The translations under genes were made by a program, and so were the position numbers. Of a stretch of DNA of 64,000 nt, positions 18,050-25,105 are shown in pieces. The stretch is taken from NCBI RefSeq assembly GCF_900156495.1, contig NZ_FTNT01000003.1, positions 124,001-188,000 on the forward strand. Reading direction: 5' to 3'. Each line of letters begins with the position of its first letter. The first letter of the stretch is position 1. Source of the stretch: Williamsia sterculiae (lineage in GTDB: Bacteria; Actinomycetota; Actinomycetes; Mycobacteriales; Mycobacteriaceae). The notes beneath the pieces are model-generated. The model saw only the letters and a program-made list of their open reading frames with translations. It was not told the DNA's origin and did not search any database.

Positions 18050-19072
18050 ATGACCCCCCGGTTGAGCGACCGAACACCGCAGGTTGCGCCCGAAGCGCTG
18101 GTCGACCAGATGGTGCCGCCGCCGATGTTCGACGACGTGAGCTTCGACAGCTACATCCCGGCACCCGACGAACCGTCACAGGCCGAGGCGGTGGAGGCCG
18201 GTCGGGACTTCGTGAAGCGGGCCCAGAAGGCGCGGTCCGGTAAGCGGGGGTTGTTCGGCAAGAAGCAGGCCTCCACCGGTGTCGGGCTGTACCTCGACGG
18301 CGGGTTCGGTGTGGGCAAGACCCACCTGTTGGCGTCCATCTACCACGCGATGCCCGCCCCGAAGGCTTTCGCCACCTTCGTCGAGGTCACGCACGTGGTG
18401 GGCGCGCTGGGCTTCGCGAACGCGGTGGAGCGACTGTCGGACCACAGCGTGCTGTGTATCGACGAGTTCGAACTCGATGATCCCGGGGACACGATGCTGG
18501 TGTCGCGGTTGCTGGCCGAGCTCACCGAGGCCGGGGTCTCGATCGCGGCCACGTCCAACACCCTGCCCGGCCAGCTGGGCGAGGGCCGGTTCGCCGCCCA
18601 GGACTTCCTCCGCGAGATCCGCAAACTGTCGTCGGTGTTCGAGACGGTGCGCGTCGACGGTCCCGACTACCGACACCGCGATCTGCCGCCTGCGCCGGAG
18701 CCGCGGACCACCGAGGAGCTCACCGAACTCGCCGAGTCGACACCGGGGGCCACCCTCGACGACTTCGACGCGTTGTCGGAGCATCTCGCGACCCTGCATC
18801 CCAGCAAGTACAAGGACCTTATCGAGGGTGTGACGCTGGTCTGTATCTCGGATGTGCATCCGGCCGCGGATCAGTCGATCGCGCTGCGGTTCGTGGTGCT
18901 GGCCGATCGGTTGTACGACGCGAACATCCCGGTGACCGTGTCCGGGTCGAAGTTGGACGAGATCTTCACCGAGGAGATGTTGTCGGGCGGGTACCGCAAG
19001 AAGTACCTGCGGGCGACGTCGCGGCTGTTGGCGTTGTCCCGGTCCGCGGACACCTCCGACCGGGCCGGTTGA
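18050..19072 (+). CDS. zapE: AFG1-like ATPase ZapE
   Basis: A 340-aa P-loop ATPase: Walker A GGFGVGKTHLL (residues 84-94, Lys90), Walker B VLCIDEFELDDPGD (about 138-151), sensor-like SIAATSNTLPGQLGEGRF, and the family C-terminus SGGYRKKYLRATSRL. In E. coli ZapE acts at the division ring; mitochondrial AFG1 helps turn over respiratory proteins. The role here is inferred from family only. Positional match Rv2670c. ATG at 18050 is supported by the -10 element placed for a leaderless start. No membrane segment. Confidence 0.85.
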   Translation: MTPRLSDRTPQVAPEALVDQMVPPPMFDDVSFDSYIPAPDEPSQAEAVEAGRDFVKRAQKARSGKRGLFGKKQASTGVGLYLDGGFGVGKTHLLASIYHAMPAPKAFATFVEVTHVVGALGFANAVERLSDHSVLCIDEFELDDPGDTMLVSRLLAELTEAGVSIAATSNTLPGQLGEGRFAAQDFLREIRKLSSVFETVRVDGPDYRHRDLPPAPEPRTTEELTELAESTPGATLDDFDALSEHLATLHPSKYKDLIEGVTLVCISDVHPAADQSIALRFVVLADRLYDANIPVTVSGSKLDEIFTEEMLSGGYRKKYLRATSRLLALSRSADTSDRAG

Positions 19073-19081
19073 GTCGACGCG

Positions 19082-19624
19082 TCAGGTCAGCGGCAGCCGC
19101 ATCACGAAGTCGTGTTCGATACGCCCACCGACATCGAAGGTCTTCTCGCCCGCGACCTCGAATCCCGTCTTACGGTAGAACTTCTGCGCGCGGACATTCT
19201 CCTGGTTCACGCCCAACCAGAGGGTGACCGCACCCGCATCGCGGGCGGCGGCCACGGCTGCTGCCATCAGCGCGTGGGAGACGCGGGCGCCGTGGTGGCC
19301 GGGTAACACGTACATCTTCGACAGCTCGCAGACCGGGCGTTCGGGTATCGCAGTGCGGACGTCGTCGGCGGTGGGGTCGGCATGGATCAGCAGGCAGTAC
19401 CCGATGACGGCACCCGTGTCGTCACGGGCGGCGAAGACGTCGCGGTCGTCGGCGGTGAGGTGGTCGCGGAACTTCTCGGCGGTGAGGTGCAGGGCGGTGA
19501 ACGCCGCTGCGGCCTCGGCCGTCGTCGACGGGGGACAAGCCAGCGGAAAGGTGGCCGCAGCCACGGACGCGAGCTCCTCGGCGTCCGCCGGGTCGGTGAC
19601 GCGGTGTACGGCAGCGTCGTTCAT
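19082..19624 (-). CDS. GNAT-family N-acetyltransferase
   Basis: A 180-aa GNAT protein: N-terminal helix pair, VIGYCLLIH strand, acetyl-CoA-binding segment LSKMYVLPGHHGARVSHALMAA (Q/R-x-x-G-x-A-like GHHGARV), then LWLGVNQENVRAQKFYRKTGF, the typical end of the fold. The substrate is unknown. Positional match Rv2669. ATG at 19624 is preferred over GTG at 19633 because TAACGT lies 7 nt before the ATG, as in a leaderless gene. It is tail-to-tail with zapE. Confidence 0.85.
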   Translation of the reverse strand: MNDAAVHRVTDPADAEELASVAAATFPLACPPSTTAEAAAAFTALHLTAEKFRDHLTADDRDVFAARDDTGAVIGYCLLIHADPTADDVRTAIPERPVCELSKMYVLPGHHGARVSHALMAAAVAAARDAGAVTLWLGVNQENVRAQKFYRKTGFEVAGEKTFDVGGRIEHDFVMRLPLT

Positions 19625-19631
19625 TCCCGAC

Positions 19632-19637
19632 ACGTTA
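19632..19637 (-). promoter_or_regulatory. -10 element of leaderless GNAT gene (TAACGT)
   Basis: On the minus strand TAACGT precedes the ATG at 19624 by 7 nt, and there is no Shine-Dalgarno sequence. Confidence 0.45.
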
Positions 19638-19667
19638 GCCGGGTAGGGCGGACGTCGGCACCGCGGC

Positions 19668-19835
19668 TCAGTCCCGCTGGTCGAGCCCCCTGGACAGTTC
19701 GGCGACGGCCGCGGCGAGGTGCTCGACCGCCTCGGCCAACAGTTGATGCGGGCGGTCCTCGCTCAGCTGGGCCTTGGCCAGTGCCGCGTCGCCCGCGGCC
19801 TGGTCGGCGAGTTCGGCTGCGCCTGCAAATGTCAT
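19668..19835 (-). CDS. small Ala/Glu-rich helical protein of unknown function
   Basis: A 55-aa frame starting at ATG 19835, with GAGAGG about 10 nt upstream. The product (starting MTFAGAAELADQAAG, ending SRGLDQRD) is strongly helical, with heptad-like Leu/Ala positions and 11 acidic residues; no signal peptide, cysteine or known motif. It lies between the GNAT gene and the broken araC gene, on the same strand as both. Codon use (third-position G/C) looks coding. I do not recognise a family. Confidence 0.45.
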   Translation of the reverse strand: MTFAGAAELADQAAGDAALAKAQLSEDRPHQLLAEAVEHLAAAVAELSRGLDQRD

Positions 19836-19948
19836 CGTCGGATCGCCTCTCGTGAATGGACGTTGATCACAGGATTCCATCACCGCGCGGCATCGGCGGC
19901 GATTCCACCGTTCTGATCGACCCGACGATGCCTCGGTGGTCGACGGAG

Positions 19949-20740
19949 TCATGCGCGTGATGACGTGGCGGCGTGCATGTAGGTGGCCGGTGTCTGCCCG
20001 GTGACCCGGCGGAAGGCGGTGATGAAGGCACTGGGTGTGCCTTAACCGACCGTGCGAGCGGTGGCGCCGACGGTCGTGCCGTCGGCAAGCAGTTGGATGG
20101 CCGCCCGTATGCGCACCTGCGTCCGCCAGGTCGCGAAAGTCATCCCGGTCTCGGCGCGGAAGAGTCGCGAGAGGGTCCGCACCGACGTGTGCACCGCCAT
20201 GGCCCACGCCGCGAGTTCGCGCTGATCGGACGGATGGTGGATGAGGTGTTCCGCGACCGCACGCACGCGGGCGTCGGCGGGCATGGACACGTGGATGTCG
20301 TGGGTGGGTAGTGGGGTGAGCAGTTCGAACATCAGCGCTTCGGCGTGGGGTCTGGTCGGTTCCTGCGGCTCGACATGGTGCAGATGTGTGATGACTTCAC
20401 GCAGGAGGGGTCCGATCACCACCCCGGTGGGCTCGGACCAGTCGATGGGACAGCGGTCGGGCGCAAAGGTGATGAGTGACATGTCACCGGCGTGCAACAC
20501 GGTTCCGGTGTGTTCGACGCCGCCGGGGACCCACAGCCCATACCCGGGTGGGACCAGCCAGTCGCGGGCGGCGACGACGCCGACGAGCGTGGCGCCCGAA
20601 CTCCACATGAGCATCGGTTCCGGATGTGAGTGGGTGGGTAGTCGTTGATGATCGGTGGCCGTACCGCGGTCGATGCGCAGGATCGGCGAGCGGTACGAGG
20701 TCGTCGGCGGGTCCGGCGACGGGGAGTCCCGGGTGCTCAC
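19949..20740 (-). pseudogene. AraC-family regulator interrupted by one in-frame stop
   Basis: GTG at 20740 opens a frame of 232 codons: a cupin-like sensor domain (HSHPEPMLMW, VPPGYGLWVPGGVEHTG) and an AraC DNA-binding domain whose first helix-turn-helix is intact (ELAAWAMAVHTSVRTLSRLFRAETGMTFATW). The frame meets TAA at 20044-20042 after ARTVG. Reading on without shift gives GTPSAFITAFRRVTGQTPATY and a normal stop at 19949, exactly the second helix-turn-helix of the family, whose consensus has Tyr or Phe at the stop position. So one base change (TAC/TAT to TAA), or a sequence error, removes the last 30 residues. Divergent from the iron-box ABC operon. Confidence 0.8.
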
Positions 20741-20839
20741 GGCGCTGATCCTGCCTGCCGCACAACTGCGTGCTCCATCCCCGCCACAGGGTTGGCCGGT
20801 ATGGAGTATCGGTTGGCCATCGTGCTCACAAACGCCAGC

Positions 20840-20858
20840 TTAGGTTAGCCATACCTGA
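20840..20858 (+). promoter_or_regulatory. IdeR/DtxR-type iron box
   Basis: TTAGGTTAGCCATACCTGA matches the 19-bp DtxR/IdeR consensus TTAGGTTAGSCTAACCTAA at 16 positions, including the whole left half-site. It lies 15 nt upstream of the ABC ATPase GTG, in the divergent region shared with the araC pseudogene, so iron-loaded repressor would be expected to block the ABC-SIP operon and perhaps araC. Confidence 0.75.
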
Positions 20859-20873
20859 CTGATAGGAGTGGGC

Positions 20874-21863
20874 GTGAATGAGTTGATGATCGAGGCGCGG
20901 GGACTGGTGAAACGGTACGGGGCCACCGATGTCGTCGCCGGGATAAGCCTGACGGTACCCACCGGAACGGTGTTGGGCGTTCTGGGTCCGAACGGTGCCG
21001 GCAAGACGACGACGGTCCGGATGTTGACCACATTGGCCACGCCCGACGATGGATGGGCGAGAGTGGCGGGGTACGACGTGGTTCGTGAGGCCACAGAGGT
21101 GCGGACCCAGATCGGGGTCACCGCGCAGGATGCCACGGTCGACGAGATGCTGACGGGGCGGCAGAACCTGGTGATGATCGCCGTCTTGAGCGGGTTGCGG
21201 CGCACTGCCGCGTCCAGACTGGCCGAGGCTCTTCTCGAGCGTTTTGAGCTCACGGCTGCTGCGGGCCGCGTGGTCAAGGGTTACTCGGGCGGCATGCGGC
21301 GGCGCCTGGACTTGGCCGCGGGCCTGGTGACGCGACCGCCGGTGTTGTTTCTGGACGAGCCGACCACAGGTCTGGATCCAGCGAGCCGGGTGCGGATGTG
21401 GGGCGTGATCCGTGAGCTGGTCGCCGATGGGACCACCCTGTTGTTGACGACCCAATATCTGGAGGAGGCCGACGAGTTGGCCGACCGCATCATCGTGGTC
21501 GACAACGGCAGCGTGATCGCCGAAGGCACTGCGGCCGAGTTGAAAACGCAGACCGGGGGAGCCCGGCTGCAGGTCACGCTGCCGGACTCCCACCCGGAAG
21601 CCGCCACTGCGCTGCGCCGGTTCACCACCGGAGACGTCACGGTCAGTGCCGATGGGCGACACCTGCGCGCCGCGGTCGCCGGTGGTTCGGGGTTGGCCAG
21701 CGCCGTGGTTCGCGCACTGGATGCGTCGGGTATCACCGTCGACGATGTGGAGGTCAGGCCGCCGTCGTTGGATGACGTCTTCTTTGCGCTGACCGGACAC
21801 TCGTCGGTACCGCAATCGAGTACCGATGCGCGCACCGGTGAGCTGGCGGGGGTCCAGGTATGA
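20874..21863 (+). CDS. ABC transporter ATP-binding protein (DrrA-like)
   Basis: A 329-aa ATPase of the daunorubicin-resistance/ABC-2 group: Walker A GPNGAGKTT (about residues 36-44), signature YSGGMRRRLDLA, Walker B LFLDEPTTGLD, H-loop replaced by LTTQYLEE (Gln in place of His, normal for DrrA-type), and a C-terminal DUF4162-like domain (PPSLDDVFFALTGH). It powers the permease encoded next; stop and start overlap (ATGA). GTG at 20874 is chosen because AGGAG lies 5 nt upstream. An iron box precedes it, so the exporter is probably induced in iron limitation. Confidence 0.88.
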   Translation: MNELMIEARGLVKRYGATDVVAGISLTVPTGTVLGVLGPNGAGKTTTVRMLTTLATPDDGWARVAGYDVVREATEVRTQIGVTAQDATVDEMLTGRQNLVMIAVLSGLRRTAASRLAEALLERFELTAAAGRVVKGYSGGMRRRLDLAAGLVTRPPVLFLDEPTTGLDPASRVRMWGVIRELVADGTTLLLTTQYLEEADELADRIIVVDNGSVIAEGTAAELKTQTGGARLQVTLPDSHPEAATALRRFTTGDVTVSADGRHLRAAVAGGSGLASAVVRALDASGITVDDVEVRPPSLDDVFFALTGHSSVPQSSTDARTGELAGVQV

Positions 21864-22717
21864 GCGTGACGACCATGACCCCTACGACGGCGTTGCCGAC
21901 CGCGGTGGCGAGGACGCACGGCGTGGGCCGCAGTGTGTCCGACGTGCTGGCCCTGACCCGCCGCAACCTGGTCCACATCTCCCGGGAACCGTTCCAATTA
22001 TCGGACGTGACAATACAACCGGTCTTGTTCACGTTGATGTTCGTGTACGTGTTCGGTGCCGGGATGGTGTTGCCCGGTGGCGCTGATTACAAAGATTTCG
22101 CCGTCCCCGGCCTGCTGGTGTTCAACCTGGTCACCAGTACGGTCGGTACCGGGGTCGGTTTGAGTATGGACGTCAACAGCGGGGTCGTCGATCGATTCCG
22201 GACCCTACCGATGTGGCGTCCGGGAATTCTCGTCGCTCGTTCGGTCACCGACCTGCTCACCGCCGCCGTCTGTGCCGGTGTCGTCGCGGTCACCGGCTTC
22301 GCCATCGGCTGGTCGCCGACCGATGGTGCGGGGAGAGCGTTGGCAGCCTTCGCTCTCGTGCTGCTGTTCGGATATGCGGTGTCGTGGATGTGCGCCTGTC
22401 TCGGGCTGGCCAGCAAGGGAGTCGAGACCGCACAAGCGCTGGGCCTGCTCGTCCTGTTCCCGATCGTGTTCGTATCGAACGCGCTGGTGCCCACGCAGCG
22501 CATGACTCCGTGGTTGCGTGACCTCACCACCTGGAATCCGGTCAGCGCCGTGACCGCCGCGGCCCGGGAGCTGCTCGGAAATCCCAATCCGGCCTCCGCG
22601 ATTCATGCCTGGCCGATGCAACATCCCGTCTACACGACACTCATCTGGTCTGCCGGGCTGGTGGCGGTCTTCGCGCCGATGGCCACATTCCTCTACCGCC
22701 GCCGGGCGGCCGACTGA
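21860..22717 (+). CDS. ABC-2 type transporter permease (DrrB-like)
   Basis: A 285-aa membrane protein of the ABC-2 family with about six helices (VTIQPVLFTLMFVYVFGAG, LLTAAVCAGVVAVTGFAIGW, ALAAFALVLLFGYAVSWM, ALGLLVLFPIVFVSNALVP, LIWSAGLVAVFAPMATFLY). The conserved FVSNALVPTQRMTPWLRDLTTWNP segment is typical of DrrB/NodJ-type exporters. Forms the exporter with the ATPase upstream. Substrate unknown; pairing with a siderophore-interacting protein under an iron box suggests a siderophore or iron-related metabolite, as inference. Confidence 0.85.
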   Translation: MSVTTMTPTTALPTAVARTHGVGRSVSDVLALTRRNLVHISREPFQLSDVTIQPVLFTLMFVYVFGAGMVLPGGADYKDFAVPGLLVFNLVTSTVGTGVGLSMDVNSGVVDRFRTLPMWRPGILVARSVTDLLTAAVCAGVVAVTGFAIGWSPTDGAGRALAAFALVLLFGYAVSWMCACLGLASKGVETAQALGLLVLFPIVFVSNALVPTQRMTPWLRDLTTWNPVSAVTAAARELLGNPNPASAIHAWPMQHPVYTTLIWSAGLVAVFAPMATFLYRRRAAD

Positions 22718-22751
22718 TCATGACTCCGACTGATCCAGGAATAGGGAACCG

Positions 22752-23480
22752 ATGATGAAACACCGTCTGCTCGACCGTTTTCTGGTGCCTGCCCGGGTGC
22801 ACGCCGCCGAATCCGTGGGACCACGTCTACGTCGTATCACTCTCACCGGGCCGGGAGTGTCCGGACTGTCCTGGGTTCCCGGACAACAGGTTCGCCTGCA
22901 GGTCGCCGCCGCCACCGCGGCTCTCGACTGGTTGGTCGGCACATTGCGTACCTACAGCGTGTGGGAGTACGACGGCGAGAGCATGGAACTGATCGTGTTC
23001 GAGCACGGTGACGGTCCGGGGGCCGGCTGGGCAGGCACCGTCAAGGCTGGCGATGAGCTGATGCTCCTCAAACCCGAAGGGTCCTTCACTGTCGTGCCGG
23101 AGGCCGACTACCACCTGTTCGTCGGCGAGGAGACCGCTCAGGTCGCCTTCGGCCCGATCCTGCGGGCACTCCCGGTCGGGGCGCGGGTATTCGGCCATCT
23201 CGAGGTCGACAGTCCCGATGAGCGTCTCGACCTCGGCAACGCCGATGATCACCAGGTCACCTGGTCGTATCGCCGTGGTGAGTCGGCTGCGGCGTCGACG
23301 ACGCTGGTGGACGCGCTCCGCGGACTCGATCTGCCGCCGACGCCTGGAGTCGCTTATCTGGCGGGTGAGGCGCGGACCATCCAACTCGTCCGCCGCCATC
23401 TGGTGGAAGAGCGGGGTTGGTCACGACGCGATGTGCGGACCAAACCGTTCTGGACACCGGGCAGGAAAGGGCTTGACTGA
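22752..23480 (+). CDS. siderophore-interacting protein (ferric-siderophore reductase family)
   Basis: A 242-aa FAD/NAD(P)H oxidoreductase of the SIP/ViuB family: flavin motif LRTYSVWEYD (Arg66-Thr-Tyr68-Ser), phosphate-binding VPGQQVRLQV, FVGEETAQVAFGPILRAL, and the C-terminal block YLAGEARTIQLVRRHLVEERGWSR followed by KPFWTPGRKG. These enzymes reduce ferric siderophores in the cytoplasm to release iron. It starts 34 bases after the permease gene and should share its iron-box promoter. ATG at 22752 or the adjacent ATG at 22755. Confidence 0.9.
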   Translation: MMKHRLLDRFLVPARVHAAESVGPRLRRITLTGPGVSGLSWVPGQQVRLQVAAATAALDWLVGTLRTYSVWEYDGESMELIVFEHGDGPGAGWAGTVKAGDELMLLKPEGSFTVVPEADYHLFVGEETAQVAFGPILRALPVGARVFGHLEVDSPDERLDLGNADDHQVTWSYRRGESAAASTTLVDALRGLDLPPTPGVAYLAGEARTIQLVRRHLVEERGWSRRDVRTKPFWTPGRKGLD

Positions 23481-23512
23481 CGTCGTCGCCGATGGTGGAG
23501 GAGCCGGTTCGG

Positions 23513-24286
23513 TCAGTTCTTCACCAGTCCGCCGTCGACGACGAGGTTCTGACCGGTCACGGCACGTGACCACGGGGAGAGGAAAAACAATACTGCGTCG
23601 GCGAACTCGGCCGGGGTGGTGACCGCACGCAGCGGTGTGGCGGCGGCGATGGCGTCGAAGACCTCGTCGGGCGTCGCCGAGCTCGCGTCGGTGGTGCGGA
23701 GCAGTCCGCCGGAGACCATGTTGACGGTGATGCCGTCGGGTCCCAGATCGTGCGACATCGTGCGGGTCAGGCCGAGCAAGGCGGACTTCGCGGCCGTGTA
23801 ATCGTGGTACGGCACCACAGGATTGTGAACGAGGTTGGTGCCGATGTTGATGATTCGCCCACCGCCTGCGGCGCGCATACCCGGCGTGGCGGCCTGCGTC
23901 GTGTTGAGCGCGCCGCCGACGACGCCACGAAGCTGTGCGTCGATCTCTTCCCACGTGAGGTCGTCCAGGTGTGAACGATGGTCGCCATTGAAGGAGTAGT
24001 CCGGCAGCGCATTGTTGACGACCGTGGTGATCGGTGACCCGAAATGCTCGGCGGCGGTGTCGACCATGGCGCGAACCGCCCGTGCGTCGGTCACGTCGGC
24101 ACGTAGCGCCAACGCGTTGGCACCGAGGTCCGCGGCGAGCCTGTCGGCGGCCGCGGCGCTGCTGCGATAATTGATGACGACACGGGCGCCATGGTCGGCC
24201 ACGGCCCGGACGATGTGGGCGCCGAGTCCTCGGCCGCCACCGGTGACCAGCACGATGTGTTCGTCAATGGGGCGAGCAGCAGACAT
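23513..24286 (-). CDS. short-chain dehydrogenase/reductase
   Basis: A 257-aa classical SDR: cofactor motif TGGGRGLG (residues 15-22), NNA at 91-93, catalytic Tyr163-x-x-x-Lys167 (YTAAK), and the C-terminal GQNLVVDGG. The Ser expected about 13 residues before Tyr is Thr150, a tolerated but less common change. An Asn-Tyr-Arg end of the second strand (VVINYRS) suggests NADP preference. Substrate unknown; 3-oxoacyl-ACP reductase-like. It converges on the SIP gene. A palindrome (24308-24325) in its promoter region could be an operator. Confidence 0.85.
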   Translation of the reverse strand: MSAARPIDEHIVLVTGGGRGLGAHIVRAVADHGARVVINYRSSAAAADRLAADLGANALALRADVTDARAVRAMVDTAAEHFGSPITTVVNNALPDYSFNGDHRSHLDDLTWEEIDAQLRGVVGGALNTTQAATPGMRAAGGGRIINIGTNLVHNPVVPYHDYTAAKSALLGLTRTMSHDLGPDGITVNMVSGGLLRTTDASSATPDEVFDAIAAATPLRAVTTPAEFADAVLFFLSPWSRAVTGQNLVVDGGLVKN

Positions 24287-24307
24287 TCGACCATCCCTTC
24301 GCCAGTG

Positions 24308-24325
24308 TGAACTGGAGCAGGTTCA
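24308..24325 (-). promoter_or_regulatory. candidate operator, inverted repeat TGAAC-N8-GTTCA
   Basis: TGAAC (24308-24312) and GTTCA (24321-24325) are perfect arms located about 22 nt upstream of the SDR start. Read on the minus strand it is TTGAACCTGCTCCAGTTCA, resembling MerR-class sites. No regulator gene is adjacent. Confidence 0.35.
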
Positions 24326-24488
24326 ACGGGTGTGATCTCAGCCGGCCTGTTGCCGACACCCCGTGTCGTCGATCATCTGATCGCACCGACGGGGGAGGAT
24401 GCAAGCCGTCCGGCACCTGTCGGTGTAGCGATCAGACGCCGGCGGGTCTGTGCCATGGTGTGGCCGACGATGTGTCCCAGACATAGCA

Positions 24489-24512
24489 AAACCCCCAGTG
24501 AACTGGGGGTTT
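24489..24512 (-). terminator. intrinsic terminator of the tRNA operon
   Basis: AAACCCCCAG and CTGGGGGTTT form a perfect 10-bp stem with a TGAA loop, followed on the minus strand by TTTTG. It sits just after the 3' end of tRNA-Val. Confidence 0.8.
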
Positions 24513-24514
24513 GC

Positions 24515-24589
24515 TGGTGCGCGATACTGGGATTGAACCAGTGACCTCTTCCGTGTCAGGGAAGCGCTCTCCCACTGAGCTAATCGCGC
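24515..24589 (-). tRNA. tRNA-Val (anticodon GAC)
   Basis: A complete cloverleaf on the minus strand. Acceptor GCGCGAT pairs with ATCGCGC; D-arm TAGCTCAGTGGGAGAGC; anticodon loop CTGACAC inside a CTTCC/GGAAG stem, anticodon GAC; T-arm with GGTTCAATCC. The 3' CCA is encoded (24515-24517). Confidence 0.95.
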
Positions 24590-24626
24590 GGATCCGTTCC
24601 CGGAGGAACGGTGACCCAATCGGGTG

Positions 24627-24700
24627 TGGAGGTGGCGACGGGAATCGAACCCGTGTGCACGGCTTTGCAGGCCGTTGCCTCACCACTCGGCCACACCACC
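24627..24700 (-). tRNA. tRNA-Cys (anticodon GCA)
   Basis: Minus-strand cloverleaf: acceptor GGTGGTG pairs with CGCCACC (one G-U), anticodon loop CTGCAAA in a CGGC/GCCG stem gives GCA, T-loop GTTCGAATC, discriminator T, and encoded CCA at 24627-24629. Confidence 0.95.
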
Positions 24701-24719
24701 ACGGTGAGATTGTTACCCG

Positions 24720-24792
24720 AGCGGATGACGGGATTCGAACCCGCGACCCTCACCTTGGCAAGGTGATGCGCTACCAGCTGCGCTACATCCGC
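24720..24792 (-). tRNA. tRNA-Gly (anticodon GCC)
   Basis: Minus-strand cloverleaf: acceptor GCGGATG pairs with CATCCGC, anticodon loop TTGCCAA in a TCACC/GGTGA stem gives GCC, T-arm GCGGGTTCGAATCCCGT. CCA is not encoded (CGG follows the discriminator). First gene of the Gly-Cys-Val tRNA operon. Confidence 0.95.
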
Positions 24793-24834
24793 ACGCTCCG
24801 CGGGTGAGTGCTCTCTCTCGCGGTGCGAAGCGAA

Positions 24835-24864
24835 ACACTATCCGATTCGCGGCGACCCGGCCAA
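24835..24864 (-). promoter_or_regulatory. candidate promoter of the Gly-Cys-Val tRNA operon
   Basis: On the minus strand TTGGCC (24864-24859) and TAGTGT (24840-24835) are 18 nt apart, about 42 nt upstream of tRNA-Gly. Confidence 0.4.
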
Positions 24865-25009
24865 ATCCGCTGGTCGAGACTCTGGGCAACCTGGACGTCA
24901 TGCAGCGGCCACCTGAGCCGCACGGAGGCTCGGCCCTGCGGTCCGGGGCGATTTGGGGACCGCCGGACGCGCCGTGTAGCGTTTCCCCTCGTCGCACCAT
25001 GCGACGCAC

Positions 25010-25081
25010 GGTCCCGTGGCTCAGTGGAAGAGCGTCCCGTTCACACCGGGGAGGTCGCTGGTTCGATCCCAGCCGGGACCA
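25010..25081 (+). tRNA. tRNA-Val (anticodon CAC)
   Basis: Plus-strand cloverleaf: acceptor GGTCCCG pairs with CGGGACC, D-arm GGCTCAGTGGAAGAGC, anticodon loop TTCACAC gives CAC, T-loop GGTTCGATCC. CCA is not encoded. Opposite in orientation to the other three tRNA genes; a second valine isoacceptor. Confidence 0.95.
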
Positions 25082-25105
25082 CACATCGGTCGTACTTCCC
25101 TCGAC

